Positions 1-9,566 are shown, counted from the first letter of the stretch. The stretch: 55,177 nucleotides of DNA from Candidatus Stackebrandtia excrementipullorum (GCA_019113825.1 DXGR01000112.1:1-55177); one strand, 5' to 3'. Program-made: numbers and translations. Notes: generated by a model from the sequence alone, not told the origin.

Positions 1-1115
1 ATGGTGCGGGCCTGGTCGGCCATGGCGCGGGTGATGGCTTGGCGGATCCACCAGGTGGCGTAGGTGGAGAATTTGAAGCCCTTGGTGTAGTCGAACTTTT
101 CGACGGCCCTGATCAGACCGAGGTTTCCCTCCTGAATCAGGTCCAGGAAGGCCATGCCGCGTCCCGTGTATCGCTTGGCGAGTGACACCACGAGGCGCAG
201 GTTGGCGGCCAACAGGTGGTTCTTGGCGCGTTCACCGTCGCGGGTCACCCATTCGAGATCACGGCGAATCTGAGTGGTGAGTTCTTCACCGGCCTCCTTC
301 GCCTGCCTCAGTCGTTCGACGGCGTACAGCCCGGCCTCGATGCGCTTCGCCAGCTCGACTTCCTGAGCGGCGTTGAGCAGCGGGACCTTACCGATTTGTT
401 TCAAGTAGGCGCGCACCGAGTCCGCAGACGCGGTCATTTCGGCGTCCTTGCGGGCCTGCTTCAGTGCTTCGGAGTCTTCGTCGTCCCAGTCGAACTCGTT
501 ACCCTGGTCCGAATCATCCTTCTTGGACTTCGATGCCTTCTTGGCTGTCTTCTTGGTCGCCTTCTTCGCTTTCTTGGCCGGTTTCGCCGGAGCGTCCACC
601 TCGGCCTCCAGACCTTCGATGAGCTCCTCATCGGAGGGCACCGCTTCGTCGGCGGCGGTGGCCTTCTTGGCGGTGGTGGTCTTCTTGGCCGCCTTCTTGG
701 TCGCCTTCTTGGCCGTGGCCTTCTTCGCGACCTTCTTAGCCGTCTTAGGCGTCGAAGCTTCGTCGGCGGGCGAATCGGCCGAGGCGTCGGCCGACGAAGC
801 GGCCGCCTTCTTGGCCGTGGCCTTCTTCGTCGCCTTCTTGGTCGCCTTGGCCGTGGTGGCCTTCGAGGCGGGCGTCGCCGAGCGTGCTGCGGCCACAGTG
901 CGCCGAGTGCTGGCGGAACCGTCGACGACGACGGTCACGTCGGCCTCGGCGAGTGCACGCAGGATCTTCTTGCCCTGGGCGGGAGCCACCGAAGCCTTCT
1001 CGAGGAACCCGGCAACATCGGCCGAGGTGAGTTGTCCACCGCGATCACTAGCCAACTGAAGAAGTGACTCTGTCAGTGAGCGGACGTCTGTACCGTTGGG
1101 GCTCGCGTCTGTCAC
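1..1115 (-). CDS. sigA: Primary RNA polymerase sigma factor (SigA/HrdB/RpoD type), 3' part outside window
   Basis: This is the housekeeping sigma factor, which directs RNA polymerase to vegetative promoters. The first 371 codons are present and the rest lies beyond base 1. Residues 1-65 resemble a region 1.1-type fold. Residues about 75-205 form a low-complexity Lys/Ala/Thr tract (KKATKKA-like repeats), usual in actinobacterial primary sigma factors. Region 1.2 follows ([18 protein letters not shown]), then region 2 with [32 protein letters not shown] and [13 protein letters not shown]. The start is the GTG at 1113-1115, preceded by GGAAGG eight to nine bases upstream. Family identity is certain from region 2. 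The gene could be called rpoD, hrdB or sigA. Confidence 0.95.
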   Translation of the reverse strand, partial: MTDASPNGTDVRSLTESLLQLASDRGGQLTSADVAGFLEKASVAPAQGKKILRALAEADVTVVVDGSASTRRTVAAARSATPASKATTAKATKKATKKATAKKAAASSADASADSPADEASTPKTAKKVAKKATAKKATKKAAKKTTTAKKATAADEAVPSDEELIEGLEAEVDAPAKPAKKAKKATKKTAKKASKSKKDDSDQGNEFDWDDEDSEALKQARKDAEMTASADSVRAYLKQIGKVPLLNAAQEVELAKRIEAGLYAVERLRQAKEAGEELTTQIRRDLEWVTRDGERAKNHLLAANLRLVVSLAKRYTGRGMAFLDLIQEGNLGLIRAVEKFDYTKGFKFSTYATWWIRQAITRAMADQART

Positions 1116-1340
1116 GAACTACCTTCCGAGGCGTTGGGCGGGCAAGATCAAACCTGGCGCGCCGGCTTAGTGGTGTGATCCGATGTTGGCTTTGGCCCAT
1201 CGCCGTGTGTTCCGGCAAGTGGGCAGGCGTGAATTGTAACGCTGCGTTTCACGGAACAACCACCATGCGCGCCGCTTTGCCCCAGAAGTGTTGCGATTAC
1301 GCCGATTTCGGGCGAGTCGTCTTCATGGGGCATCTGAAAT

Positions 1341-1856
1341 TCACTCTATCGCGCAAGTCCCTTCGGGCGCCTTCGGCCATCCGATCACCGACAGGGCGTT
1401 ACGAGCGTCGCTCTTGGTGTTGAGTTGCTGAAAGCCCGGACCGAGGATGATTTCGACGTGTTCGTTCTCGTTTTCGATGTCGAAAAGGTGCACCGATTCG
1501 GCGAAATAGGACCGCAACAGGTGTGCGTCGGCGACGGCTTTGGGGCCGTAATGGATCTCGACGGGAGCCTGCATCTCTTCCTTGTCCGAGTTATCGGTTT
1601 CAAGAACCTCGAAACCGTAATCGGTCAGCTGAGCGGCTGCCTGGTCGGCAAGCCCCGAGTTATCGGTGGCGTTGAGAACGAGAACCGAGACGTTTTCTTC
1701 TTCGGCCAGCTCGATGTCGACCGGTATCGCGCCGGGAGGACATGTCTCGGCTTCGGCCGTCTGTGAGTCGTTGACGATGGCCATCCACGACGTGACCGCC
1801 GCGACTACGGCGAGGACAGCGATGACGATGATCGCGCGGACCTGCGTGATACGCAC
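1341..1856 (-). CDS. Membrane-anchored LytR_C-domain protein
   Basis: This is a 171-residue protein with a short cytoplasmic start, one hydrophobic helix at about residues 8-26 and an extracytoplasmic domain. The stretch VSVLVLNATDNSGLADQAA followed by a second beta-alpha unit is typical of the LytR cell-envelope attenuator C-terminal domain (LytR_C). That domain occurs alone or behind LytR-CpsA-Psr phosphotransferase domains, and here it is alone. The start is a GTG at 1854-1856 with GGGGAGG six bases upstream. A role in cell-wall polymer metabolism is inferred only from the family. It lies downstream of the region divergent from the DUF4193 gene and reads toward sigA. Confidence 0.8.
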   Translation of the reverse strand: MRITQVRAIIVIAVLAVVAAVTSWMAIVNDSQTAEAETCPPGAIPVDIELAEEENVSVLVLNATDNSGLADQAAAQLTDYGFEVLETDNSDKEEMQAPVEIHYGPKAVADAHLLRSYFAESVHLFDIENENEHVEIILGPGFQQLNTKSDARNALSVIGWPKAPEGTCAIE

Positions 1857-2258
1857 TCTGCCTCCCCAGGCGCATGTTGTGTGGATCAGATTATCGTGCC
1901 ATGCCGTTTGGGGAGGGCGGGGGAGACTACGAAGAAGTGAGCAACATGGATCCAGTTTTCACTGGCGGTCAGCCGTTCGTCCTTCGCGGACGCCCGGTAC
2001 CATACGTCTCGATTTTTGTGTTGGATCACTCACATTGGGAACATCTGTCGGGTACCGAACGTACAGAGGTTTCGTGGGCGAGGTAAGGTACGCCGCTCGC
2101 GGGGAGGTGTCCGTTGGGGCGGTCGCCGCTCGCGGCGTTGTAGTACTCGGCTGCGCTTTAAGTGGGTGCTGTCGACACGGTGATTTCGCGATGTAGTTGC
2201 CGACAGTGCCCGATCGCGGATCGAGCCATACCGATGATAGTGGGAGTGAGGCAATCCT
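1857..2258. other. Intergenic region between divergent LytR_C and DUF4193 genes
   Basis: This 402-bp stretch has no convincing gene. The short frames crossing it lack family signal and good start sites. It must hold the promoters of both flanking genes. An 11-base direct repeat (GCCGCTCGCGG) occurs near 2091 and again near 2125. I see no clear sigma-factor consensus. Confidence 0.5.
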
Positions 2259-2558
2259 ATGGCTACAGATTACGACGCTCCACGGCGTGACACTGAAGAG
2301 TCTGGTGACGACAGCCTGGAGGAACTGAAGGCTCGCCGCGCGGATGCACAGTCGGGGAGTGTGGATGTCGACGAGGTCGAGGTCGCGGAGAATTTTGAAC
2401 TTCCCGGGGCGGACCTGGCCGACGAAGAGCTGACCGTCAAGGTTCTGCCCATGCAGAATGACGAGTTCCGCTGCTCAAGTTGTTTCCTCGTGCATCACCG
2501 CAGCCAGCTTGCGGTTGAGAAAAAAGGCAAGCTGATTTGTCGCGATTGTGCGGCTTAA
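2259..2558 (+). CDS. DUF4193 family protein (small zinc-ribbon-like)
   Basis: A 99-residue acidic protein. Residues 1-70 are charged and probably disordered. The C-terminus carries two CxxC pairs, CSSC and CRDC, spaced as in a small zinc ribbon (FRCSSCFLVHHRSQL ... LICRDCAA). This pattern and the location just before dut match the actinobacterial DUF4193 family, whose function is unknown. The start codon ATG 2259 is preceded by GTGAGG at a slightly long spacing. By family it could bind zinc and a protein or nucleic acid, but nothing in the sequence decides this. Confidence 0.85.
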   Translation: MATDYDAPRRDTEESGDDSLEELKARRADAQSGSVDVDEVEVAENFELPGADLADEELTVKVLPMQNDEFRCSSCFLVHHRSQLAVEKKGKLICRDCAA

Positions 2559-2573
2559 AGGGAGCGTGACCGT

Positions 2574-2596
2574 CGGCGCCTACCGGTGCGGCGCCG
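2574..2596. terminator. Hairpin between convergent DUF4193 and DUF3093 genes
   Basis: Arms CGGCGCC (2574-2580) and GGCGCCG (2590-2596) flank a 9-base loop. The hairpin overlaps the stop codon of the DUF3093 gene and lies 16 bases after the DUF4193 stop. It is a plausible shared terminator without an obvious T-run. Confidence 0.45.
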
Positions 2597-3068
2597 TGTT
2601 GTGTGGTGCCGCACCGATTGGCCGAAGCGTCTCCGCCAGTGCTTCGGCCCGACGGCTGGACACGATCCAGTATGGGGTGGGGTCGTCGGGATCGTTGAGT
2701 GTGATCTTGACGGCGGAACGGATCCAGGGCCGCTGGATGACGAAGGCGATGGGATGCAGCTGCGCAGACAAGGCGTCACGTAGCGGCAGACCCGACAGCG
2801 GCTCGACCGCCTCGATGAACTTCATCGGCAGAACCGCGTCGTCGACATGGAGGTTTCCCTTCGCGACTCGGACCCGGATCCTCCCCAACCACGCCAGCGT
2901 GACAGCCGCCATCGGTATGAGAGTCAGGAACGGCAGCCAGGTGAGCATGCCCGGCACTCCCAGCCCGATTTCGGCTGCCAGAGCCACCGTCAGGCCTAGT
3001 GACACCGGCCACGCCCACCATGGCACCGTGAGACGTTCTTCGAACGCGGTGATTTCTTCCTGCGCCAT
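2580..3068 (-). CDS. DUF3093 family membrane protein
   Basis: A 162-residue protein with two hydrophobic helices near residues 18-50 (WWAWPVSLGLTVALAAEIGL and a second segment ending LAWLG), followed by a soluble domain with VRVAKGNLHVDD and a terminal YWIVSSRRAEALAETL. This is the pattern of actinobacterial DUF3093 proteins, which usually sit divergently next to dut, as here. I chose the ATG at 3066-3068 (MAQEEITAFEERL). A longer frame to 3113 would cover the dut ribosome-binding site. Function unknown. Confidence 0.82.
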   Translation of the reverse strand: MAQEEITAFEERLTVPWWAWPVSLGLTVALAAEIGLGVPGMLTWLPFLTLIPMAAVTLAWLGRIRVRVAKGNLHVDDAVLPMKFIEAVEPLSGLPLRDALSAQLHPIAFVIQRPWIRSAVKITLNDPDDPTPYWIVSSRRAEALAETLRPIGAAPHNTAPHR

Positions 3069-3127
3069 GTTGATAGACACTACCGGTGCCCGTTGACCAG
3101 GAGACAACCGCATTTGGAGATGACCGC

Positions 3128-3628
3128 GTGAACCACGTGACGGTGGCGCTACGACGCCTTGACCCCGGCCTTCCGGCGCCGCGGTACGCCAACCCCGGCG
3201 ACGCCGGGGCCGATCTGTACTCGGCTGAAGACGTCACGTTGCCGCCCGGGCGGCGCGTCCTGGTCGGGACCGGTGTGGCGATCGCGTTGCCGGTAGGTTA
3301 CGTGGGCCTGGTGCATCCGCGATCGGGCCTTGCCCATCGATGCGGGGTGACCGTCGTGAACGCGCCGGGTACGGTCGATTCCGGGTATCGAGGCGAGATC
3401 AGGGTCAACCTGATCAATCTGGACACAGAAGTCTCCGCGGTCATCACTCGTGGCGACCGCATCGCACAATTGTTGGTGCAACGTGTCGAATACGCCCGGT
3501 TCGAAATGGTAGATGAACTGCCGGATTCGGTGCGAGGCATCGGTGGCCACGGGTCCACCGGTGGATTCGCTTCGAGGCCGGAGCCGGTGCCAGCGGCAAC
3601 CACCAGTCCTGAGAAAGATGGAGAATAA
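3128..3628 (+). CDS. dut: Deoxyuridine 5'-triphosphate nucleotidohydrolase
   Basis: Hydrolyses dUTP to dUMP and diphosphate, keeping uracil out of DNA and supplying dUMP for thymidylate synthesis; the enzyme is a homotrimer. The conserved dUTPase motifs are visible in order: [10 protein letters not shown] (1), HPRSGLAHR (2), [14 protein letters not shown] (3), [11 protein letters not shown] (4) and a C-terminal [10 protein letters not shown] (5). The start is a GTG at 3128 with GGAG eight bases upstream, giving 166 residues; a frame open from 3086 has no such site. A short Pro/Ala tail follows motif 5. The DUF3710 gene begins two bases after the stop, so the two are probably cotranscribed. 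Confidence 0.95.
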   Translation: MNHVTVALRRLDPGLPAPRYANPGDAGADLYSAEDVTLPPGRRVLVGTGVAIALPVGYVGLVHPRSGLAHRCGVTVVNAPGTVDSGYRGEIRVNLINLDTEVSAVITRGDRIAQLLVQRVEYARFEMVDELPDSVRGIGGHGSTGGFASRPEPVPAATTSPEKDGE

Positions 3629-3630
3629 GC

Positions 3631-4380
3631 GTGTTTGGACGTCGACGTCGACGCGAGGTTGAGAACGACGAGATCACTGAACCGACCGTCACCGAGGACG
3701 AAACGGCTGATGAGGTCGGCCCGTTCGACAGTGACTCGGCTCCCGACGACGATGTGCGGCGGTTGGATCTTGGCAGCATGCGTGTGCCCACCCCGGCCGG
3801 CGTCGAGGCGCGTATGCAGACCGACGACAAGGGCAACGTGCGTCAGATCACGTTGATCCACGACAACAGCGCCGTACAGATAGGGGTGTTCGCGGCACCC
3901 CGTACCGAGGACATTTGGGAAGAGGTCCGTGAGGAGATCAACGCCTCGGTCGCCAAACAGGGCGGCAAGACCGAGGAGATCGAGGGCGATTTCGGCACCG
4001 AACTGTTGGTACGTGCCACCGGCCCCAAGGGCACGGTGGCAAGTCGCTTCGTAGGCATCGACGGGCCCCGGTGGTTCCTTCGTGCGGTTTTCCAAGGAGC
4101 GATGGCGTTGGAACCGACCGCGTCGCCGTTGTTGAACGACTGCGTCCGAGGCGTCGTGGTGGAGCGGGGTAATCAGGCGATGCCGGTGTTGGAGGCGTTG
4201 CCGTTGAAACTGCCGGCGAACATGGCCGAACAAGCCAAGGCCAAGCTTGCCGCCGAGCGCGGGGGTGCGGCGACCAACGCGACCGCGACCGGTGGAATGA
4301 ACGGTTCGAACTCTGCCGCGGCGCGCGGCGCGGGTGCGGGCGCAAAACGGAAACCGTCGCCCAAACCGAAACGTCGGTAG
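3631..4380 (+). CDS. DUF3710 family protein
   Basis: A 249-residue soluble protein. The N-terminus is FGRRRR followed by a strongly acidic stretch (about 10-45). The core (about 45-200) includes RVPTPAGVEARMQ, a LIHDNSAVQIGVFAAPR strand and GPRWFLRAVFQGAMA. The tail is Ala/Gly/Lys-rich and probably disordered. This matches DUF3710, found next to dut across actinobacteria. The start is GTG 3631, two bases after the dut stop, with GGAGAA upstream inside the end of dut. Function unknown; a housekeeping role is implied only by conserved context. Confidence 0.85.
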   Translation: MFGRRRRREVENDEITEPTVTEDETADEVGPFDSDSAPDDDVRRLDLGSMRVPTPAGVEARMQTDDKGNVRQITLIHDNSAVQIGVFAAPRTEDIWEEVREEINASVAKQGGKTEEIEGDFGTELLVRATGPKGTVASRFVGIDGPRWFLRAVFQGAMALEPTASPLLNDCVRGVVVERGNQAMPVLEALPLKLPANMAEQAKAKLAAERGGAATNATATGGMNGSNSAAARGAGAGAKRKPSPKPKRR

Positions 4381-4498
4381 CCGCAACTCGTGACCGCAAT
4401 GGGTCGGATGCGCCGCGTATTCTGATCAGCAGGGCGGTCGGTGAGCTCTCAAGCCTTGGCCGTGGCGACACGACACCGTAAGCAACCGGGAGGACCGC

Positions 4499-5209
4499 AT
4501 GGCCGAACAACAGGGCGAGATGGCCGCCGATCGCGATGTCTCGGACGAACGGCACCGCGATGGGGTCGACGGCGAGGAACCGTTGCCACCGATGACCGAG
4601 CAGATCTCCGAACAGCTCGGTGGAGTACGTGGTCTCGTCGAGTCCGGCGTGCCCATTGGTGTTTTCGTCATCATGAACGTGCTGTGGGGAGAACACCTCG
4701 AGTGGGCCATCATCGCGGCGGTCGCCAGTGCGGTCACCATCGCGGTGGTAAGGGCGATCCGGAAGCAACCGATCCGTCACGCCGTCAACGGACTTTTCGG
4801 TATTGCTTTGGGTGCTTTCCTGGCCTGGCGGAGCGGTGACGCCAACGAGTTCTACCTGCCGGGGCTTTTGTACGGCATCGGGTACGGCATTGTGCTGTTG
4901 GGCTCGGTCCTGGTCAGGCATCCTCTCATCGGATGGGGCTGGTCGATCATTGCCGGCAAGGGAAAGTCGGTGTGGCGCGAAGACAAGGCACTGGTTTCAC
5001 TGTTCGGGTGGTTGACCGCGATGTGGGGAATGGTCTTCCTGGCCAAGAACCTTGTCCGGTTGTGGATGTACCTGGACGGGGGAATGGCCACCGCCTTGGG
5101 AGTCGTGACCCTCTTGTTCGGTTATCCGGTGACCGCGCTGCTGTTGCTGATCACTTTTGTCTCCGTCAGGCGTCGTCGTCCGCAGGCCCTGGCCTCGCTG
5201 AACGGCTGA
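4499..5209 (+). CDS. DUF3159 family integral membrane protein (copy 1)
   Basis: A 236-residue protein: an acidic cytoplasmic N-terminus of about 45 residues, then five to six hydrophobic helices. Features of DUF3159 include the conserved WREDKALV loop and a final helix ending before RRRRP. The ATG at 4499 has GGGAGG seven bases upstream. In many actinobacteria an OB-fold gene separates DUF3710 and DUF3159, and TrkA-like genes follow; both are missing here. A second DUF3159 gene lies at 37876-38544, so the family is duplicated in this genome. Function unknown. Confidence 0.83.
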   Translation: MAEQQGEMAADRDVSDERHRDGVDGEEPLPPMTEQISEQLGGVRGLVESGVPIGVFVIMNVLWGEHLEWAIIAAVASAVTIAVVRAIRKQPIRHAVNGLFGIALGAFLAWRSGDANEFYLPGLLYGIGYGIVLLGSVLVRHPLIGWGWSIIAGKGKSVWREDKALVSLFGWLTAMWGMVFLAKNLVRLWMYLDGGMATALGVVTLLFGYPVTALLLLITFVSVRRRRPQALASLNG

Positions 5210-5263
5210 CGGGCATGAGATCACCCGAGGCGACGAAACCTGATTCGTCGGGAAGACGTTTTC

Positions 5264-6661
5264 ATGATCGTTGACGTGGAGGCGGTCGCACACGGCGGCC
5301 ATTGTGTGGCACGGGTGGACGGCCGGGTCGTATTCGTTCGGCACGCCCTACCCGGCGAGCGTGTCCGTGTGGTCGTCACCGAGCGCAACCGTGGCTATTG
5401 GCGCGCCGATGCGGTGGAGATCCTCACGTCGTCCCCGGAACGTGTAAACCCACCGTGTTCATATGCCGGTGTGTGCGGCGGCTGCGACCTGCAACATGTC
5501 TCACAGGCGGGGCAGCTGGACTGGAAGACGCGGGTTTTGCGTGAGCAGCTGACCCGGCTGGGTGGGCTGGACGACTCGCAGGTTGCCGATGTCACAGTTC
5601 GCGCCCTGGACGGAAAACTTCTTGGCTGGCGCACGCGGATGCAGTACGCCGTCGACGAGCGGGGCCGTGCCGGACTGCGTCGACACCGCAGCGACGAGGT
5701 GATCCCGATCGACCGGTGCGCTATAGCGACCGACGCGGTCGCCGACGGCGACGTTTTGAAAAGATCGTGGCCGGCACGCGGCGTCGTGAACGTTGTTGAA
5801 TCGTTTGACGGCGACTTGACGGTGTACACACAGCGAACGCGCCGCAGCCGATCCCGATTCGTATCGGGCCCGGAAACGACGCAACACATCGTTTTCGGCC
5901 ATGAGTTCCGGGTACCGGCCGATGGTTTCTGGCAGGTTCACCCGTTGGCGGCGGACACGTTCGTGACCGAGGTTTTGGAAGCCGTCGGTCCGCGGGATGG
6001 TGAAATCTACTGGGATTTGTACGCCGGGGCCGGACTCTTCAGCGCGGCCTTGGCCGAAGCCGTGGGCCCGAACGGCCGAGTATGGGCCGTCGAGTCCGAC
6101 CCGAGATCCCCTGCGGTGAAAAATCTCGCCGACCTTCCCGCCGCCGAAGTGGTGACCGAACGTGTGGAGAAGGCCGTCGCCTCTCTTCCGAGACCTGACG
6201 TCGTGGTTTTGGATCCGCCGCGCAGCGGCGCGACGGCGACCGTGCTGTCAGCGATCGCCGAGGCGTGCGGACGCGCGATCTGTTACGTCGCATGTGACCC
6301 GGCGGCTTTGGCGCGCGATGTGCGGCGGCTGGCCGAGGTCGGGTGGAAACCGGTGCGGTTTGTGGCCTTCGACGCCTTCCCCATGACTCAGCACTTCGAG
6401 ACCATCGCCTTGTTCGAACCTGTTGACCGACTCGGTGACGACGTTTCGCGGTCGACGTCTGCCAAAAGATCGGCTTTACGTTCGGTCGTGGTGAAACCGG
6501 AGGCGATCGCCTGTACGGTGAGCTGTCGTAGGTCTGATGTCGACAATCCCCTCCGTGCGGCGAGGTTGTATTCGTCGGCGATCGTTGTGCCGAACCGCAC
6601 CGGGTTGTCGGTTCCCAACGCGACCTTTACTCCTGCGTCCAAAAATCGGGGGAGCGGGTGA
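5264..6661 (+). CDS. TrmA/RlmD-type class I SAM-dependent RNA (uracil-C5) methyltransferase
   Basis: Predicted to methylate C5 of a uridine in tRNA or rRNA. A short TRAM-like start (residues 1-50) is followed by an Fe-S cysteine cluster in CSYAGVCGGCDLQHV, the SAM site DLYAGAGLFSAALA, the motif DPPRSGA and the catalytic cysteine in YVACDPAALARD. The family normally ends just after a stretch like FETIALFEPV, here at about base 6430. The frame instead stays open for another 77 codons to 6661, all antisense to the next gene, and that tail shows no family similarity. Either the native stop was lost or a one-base error sits near 6425, where a TGA lies in an adjacent frame. It follows DUF3159 by 54 bp. 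Confidence 0.85.
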   Translation: MIVDVEAVAHGGHCVARVDGRVVFVRHALPGERVRVVVTERNRGYWRADAVEILTSSPERVNPPCSYAGVCGGCDLQHVSQAGQLDWKTRVLREQLTRLGGLDDSQVADVTVRALDGKLLGWRTRMQYAVDERGRAGLRRHRSDEVIPIDRCAIATDAVADGDVLKRSWPARGVVNVVESFDGDLTVYTQRTRRSRSRFVSGPETTQHIVFGHEFRVPADGFWQVHPLAADTFVTEVLEAVGPRDGEIYWDLYAGAGLFSAALAEAVGPNGRVWAVESDPRSPAVKNLADLPAAEVVTERVEKAVASLPRPDVVVLDPPRSGATATVLSAIAEACGRAICYVACDPAALARDVRRLAEVGWKPVRFVAFDAFPMTQHFETIALFEPVDRLGDDVSRSTSAKRSALRSVVVKPEAIACTVSCRRSDVDNPLRAARLYSSAIVVPNRTGLSVPNATFTPASKNRGSG

Positions 6662-7410
6662 CTCGCCAGGTCGGCGACCGAACCGAGGATCAAATTGGCA
6701 GACAAGCACACCTCGACGGTGATGTCGTTGTGGACGAGAGCCCGCAGCAGTCGAGGGTCGTCGGCGGCCCGCGTGGCGTGACCGATACGTGTGACGCCTT
6801 CGATGGAGGCGACCGCCTCGATGTTTGCGGTCGAGAACTCGCCGGCGTGTACGGTCACTCCCAGCCCGGCATCCCTGGCCGACTCGACGATGTGGCGTGC
6901 ATGTCGCCAGTCCGCTTCAACCGCGTATGGAATGTGCAGCAGATCGATCCCCGCCAGCCCTTCGTCTGCGGCTGCTTCGCAGGCGTCGATGATGCGGTGG
7001 AGCCGCCGTGGTTCGTACCACAGCAGCACGTTGATCACCGCTTCGGCGCGAAACCGCGGGTAGGAGCGTCGAACCGAGTCCTCGGCCTGCCGGAACATGC
7101 GCATGAAACCGGGACGCAACACGGCATCGGTACCGAACCGCAGTTCGGTGTAACGGGAACCGGCCTCGGCCGACTCGAACAGTGCGTCGATGATCCGTTC
7201 GACGAATGTGGCGTCGGTGTCGGCCTCCGTGGCGGCTGGGACGGCCTGCCCCAGGCGTTGAAGTCGTGCCATACCCGGAGGAACCTGTGAAACCAGTTCC
7301 GCGCGCCAGGCTGTCCAGTCATATGGGGGGAAACCATTGCGGCGTGCCAGGGCGCGGTCGAGCCTGGGCGACCATTCCTGATGTAGATGAAGGTCGGCTA
7401 TAGGGTGCAT
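6388..7410 (-). CDS. Adenosine-deaminase-like metal-dependent hydrolase
   Basis: An amidohydrolase-superfamily protein (340 residues), predicted to deaminate adenosine or a related nucleoside. Metal and catalytic motifs of the ADA family are present in order: ADLHLH near the N-terminus, VTVHAGE with the general-acid Glu, RIGHATRA, and ALGTDNP carrying the metal Asp. The start of the family consensus (HLDGS after HxH) is replaced by HLHQEWSPRL, so this belongs to a divergent subgroup and the substrate is uncertain. The last 20 or so residues, after ADLLADVDRE, lie antisense to the methyltransferase end. The ATG at 7410 has no strong ribosome-binding site. It is divergent from dxs. Confidence 0.8.
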   Translation of the reverse strand: MHPIADLHLHQEWSPRLDRALARRNGFPPYDWTAWRAELVSQVPPGMARLQRLGQAVPAATEADTDATFVERIIDALFESAEAGSRYTELRFGTDAVLRPGFMRMFRQAEDSVRRSYPRFRAEAVINVLLWYEPRRLHRIIDACEAAADEGLAGIDLLHIPYAVEADWRHARHIVESARDAGLGVTVHAGEFSTANIEAVASIEGVTRIGHATRAADDPRLLRALVHNDITVEVCLSANLILGSVADLASHPLPRFLDAGVKVALGTDNPVRFGTTIADEYNLAARRGLSTSDLRQLTVQAIASGFTTTERKADLLADVDRETSSPSRSTGSNKAMVSKC

Positions 7411-7580
7411 TACCGAATTTTGGCACCAAGCGGATCAAAACCGGTTGAACGGCGCGGCGCGTCCTGCGAAGGATTCACCGATGTTGCGACACACCGCTTG
7501 ATAGCCATCGGTAAGCGACCGGAACATTCCCGGTGTAGCTGTGCGGCCGTGTGGATTTGTTGCGGATAGACTCCGTTTCC

Positions 7581-9536
7581 ATGAAGCCTGCTGATGCGAC
7601 CGCCACGCCGGACCTGATCGGCAAGATCAAGGATCTGTCGGATTTCAAACGCATGCCGGTCGAGGCCATGCCGGATCTGGCCGACCAGATCCGGGCCTTT
7701 TTGGTGGGGAAGGTCTCCCAAACCGGGGGCCATATCGGTCCGAATCTCGGAGTGGTCGAACTGACGATGGCCATTCACCGAGTTTTCGACTCGCCCACCG
7801 ACCGCGTCATCTTCGACACCGGCCATCAATCATATGTCCACAAGGTTCTTACCGGTCGAGCCGACGGGTTCGATCTACTTCGCAAGCGCGACGGCTTGAC
7901 GGGATATCCGTCTCAGGCCGAGAGCGAACACGACTTTGTGGAGAATTCTCACGCCTCCACGGCCTTGTCCTATGCCGACGGCCTGGCGAAGGCACACGTT
8001 GTTCGCGGTGAAAAACGACACGTGGTCGCCGTGGTCGGCGACGGAGCGCTCACCGGCGGAATGTGTTGGGAGGCATTGAACAACATTGCCGCCCGCAAAG
8101 ACCTTCCGTTGGTCATCGTTGTCAACGACAACGGCCGGTCGTACGCTCCGACGATTGGGGGACTGGCCAGTCATCTGGCCAGCTTGAGGCTTAATCCCTC
8201 CTACGAGAAGCTGCTGGACTCGGTGCGTGAGACGCTGGGGAGAACTCCGGTGGTCGGCCAACCGTTGTTTGAAGCGATGCACGCGGTCAAGCGTGGAGTC
8301 AAGGACGCGATCGCGCCGCAGGTCATGTTCGAAGATCTGGGGCTGAAGTATGTGGGCCCCGTCGACGGGCACGACTTCGACGCCTTGGCGGATGCTCTCG
8401 AGAAGGCGAAGAACTTCAACGGCCCTGTGATCGTGCACGCGATCACAAAGAAGGGACACGGTTACCGTCCCGCCGAGGACGATGTCGACGACTGCCTGCA
8501 TTCGCCGTCGTCGGCGTTCGACCCCGAGACGGGGAAGACGCTCGCGAAAAGCACCGCAAGGTGGACCGGCGTATTTGCCGACGAGCTGGTCAAGGTCGCC
8601 GAGGAACGTGACGACGTCGTCGGTATCACTGCGGCGATGGCCATCCCGACAGGCATTGACAAATTCGCGCACCGTTTCCCCGACCGGGTTTTCGACGTCG
8701 GTATCGCCGAGCAGCACGCCGCCACCTCAGCGGCCGGATTGGCGATGGGCGGGTTGCACCCCGTCGCGGCGATCTACTCGACCTTCCTCAACCGTGCATT
8801 CGACCAGGTGCTGCTAGACGTGGCGATGCATCGGCTCGGAGTGACGTTCGTCCTTGATCGCGCCGGAATCACCGGGCCAGACGGACCCAGCCACTACGGC
8901 ATCTGGGACATGGCGGTATTCCGTGTCGTCCCGGGGATTCGCATAGCGGCGCCGCGGGACGCGGCGACCTTGCGGGAGGAGTTCCGGGCCTGCCTGGACG
9001 TCAACGACGCGCCGACGATCATTCGTTTCCCCACCGGTGCGGTGGGGCCGGACCTGCCGGCGGTCGAGACCGTCGACGGTGTGGACGTGTTGCGGCATGG
9101 AACCGGTCGGGATGTTCTCATGGTTGCGTGTGGTGCCTTCGGGCAGTCCGCTGTGGCGGCTGCCGAGCTCTTGGAGGAGCAGGGCGTCGGCGTGACCGTC
9201 GTCGACCCGAAGTGGGTCGCTCCGGTTCCAGGGGCGTTGTTGCCGATGGCCGCGGAGCACAAGGCCGTGGTCACGGTGGAGGACGGAGTGCGGACCGGCG
9301 GGTTCGGTGACGCCCTCGCGAAGGAACTCCGTGACGCAGGCATCACGACTCCGTTGCGTGACATGGGGGTGACACCCGGGTGGCATCCGCACGGTACCCG
9401 AGGGCAGCTGTTGGAGGATCTTGCCTTGACCCCGCACGCCATCGGTAAGACCACGATGGAGCTGTTGGAGCGGATCGGCCACGCGAGTTACGGGGCGGAC
9501 GCACCGCAACCGGAGCTGCCTTTGACGGCAAGCTGA
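7581..9536 (+). CDS. dxs: 1-deoxy-D-xylulose-5-phosphate synthase
   Basis: Catalyses the first step of the non-mevalonate isoprenoid pathway: pyruvate plus glyceraldehyde-3-phosphate gives DXP, with thiamine diphosphate. The protein has 651 residues, normal for the family. Visible features are the substrate-channel stretch [11 protein letters not shown], the ThDP motif [16 protein letters not shown], the second catalytic domain with [17 protein letters not shown] and [11 protein letters not shown], and the C-terminal domain with [14 protein letters not shown] chose the ATG at 7581; an in-frame GTG at 7551 is possible, and neither has a strong ribosome-binding site. A strong palindrome at 9567 follows. 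Confidence 0.96.
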   Translation: MKPADATATPDLIGKIKDLSDFKRMPVEAMPDLADQIRAFLVGKVSQTGGHIGPNLGVVELTMAIHRVFDSPTDRVIFDTGHQSYVHKVLTGRADGFDLLRKRDGLTGYPSQAESEHDFVENSHASTALSYADGLAKAHVVRGEKRHVVAVVGDGALTGGMCWEALNNIAARKDLPLVIVVNDNGRSYAPTIGGLASHLASLRLNPSYEKLLDSVRETLGRTPVVGQPLFEAMHAVKRGVKDAIAPQVMFEDLGLKYVGPVDGHDFDALADALEKAKNFNGPVIVHAITKKGHGYRPAEDDVDDCLHSPSSAFDPETGKTLAKSTARWTGVFADELVKVAEERDDVVGITAAMAIPTGIDKFAHRFPDRVFDVGIAEQHAATSAAGLAMGGLHPVAAIYSTFLNRAFDQVLLDVAMHRLGVTFVLDRAGITGPDGPSHYGIWDMAVFRVVPGIRIAAPRDAATLREEFRACLDVNDAPTIIRFPTGAVGPDLPAVETVDGVDVLRHGTGRDVLMVACGAFGQSAVAAAELLEEQGVGVTVVDPKWVAPVPGALLPMAAEHKAVVTVEDGVRTGGFGDALAKELRDAGITTPLRDMGVTPGWHPHGTRGQLLEDLALTPHAIGKTTMELLERIGHASYGADAPQPELPLTAS

Positions 9537-9566
9537 CACCGAGCGGCGCCGTCTGTGCATAAACGT

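Noticed and set aside
490-900. Tandem DNA repeats in sigA
   Set aside because: The repetition follows from the Lys/Ala-rich protein tract common in actinobacterial primary sigma factors, not a mobile or CRISPR-like repeat.
216-1067. Long rightward frames (283 and 203 codons) across the left end
   Set aside because: They are antisense to the Lys/Ala-rich part of sigA; low-complexity codons on the other strand leave them open. No family signal.
1116-1340. Possible 61-codon gene between sigA and the LytR_C gene
   Set aside because: No ribosome-binding site, atypical composition and no family signal; treated as intergenic.
3298-4386. 362-codon leftward frame across dut and DUF3710
   Set aside because: Both rightward genes have full family motifs, and this frame has none.
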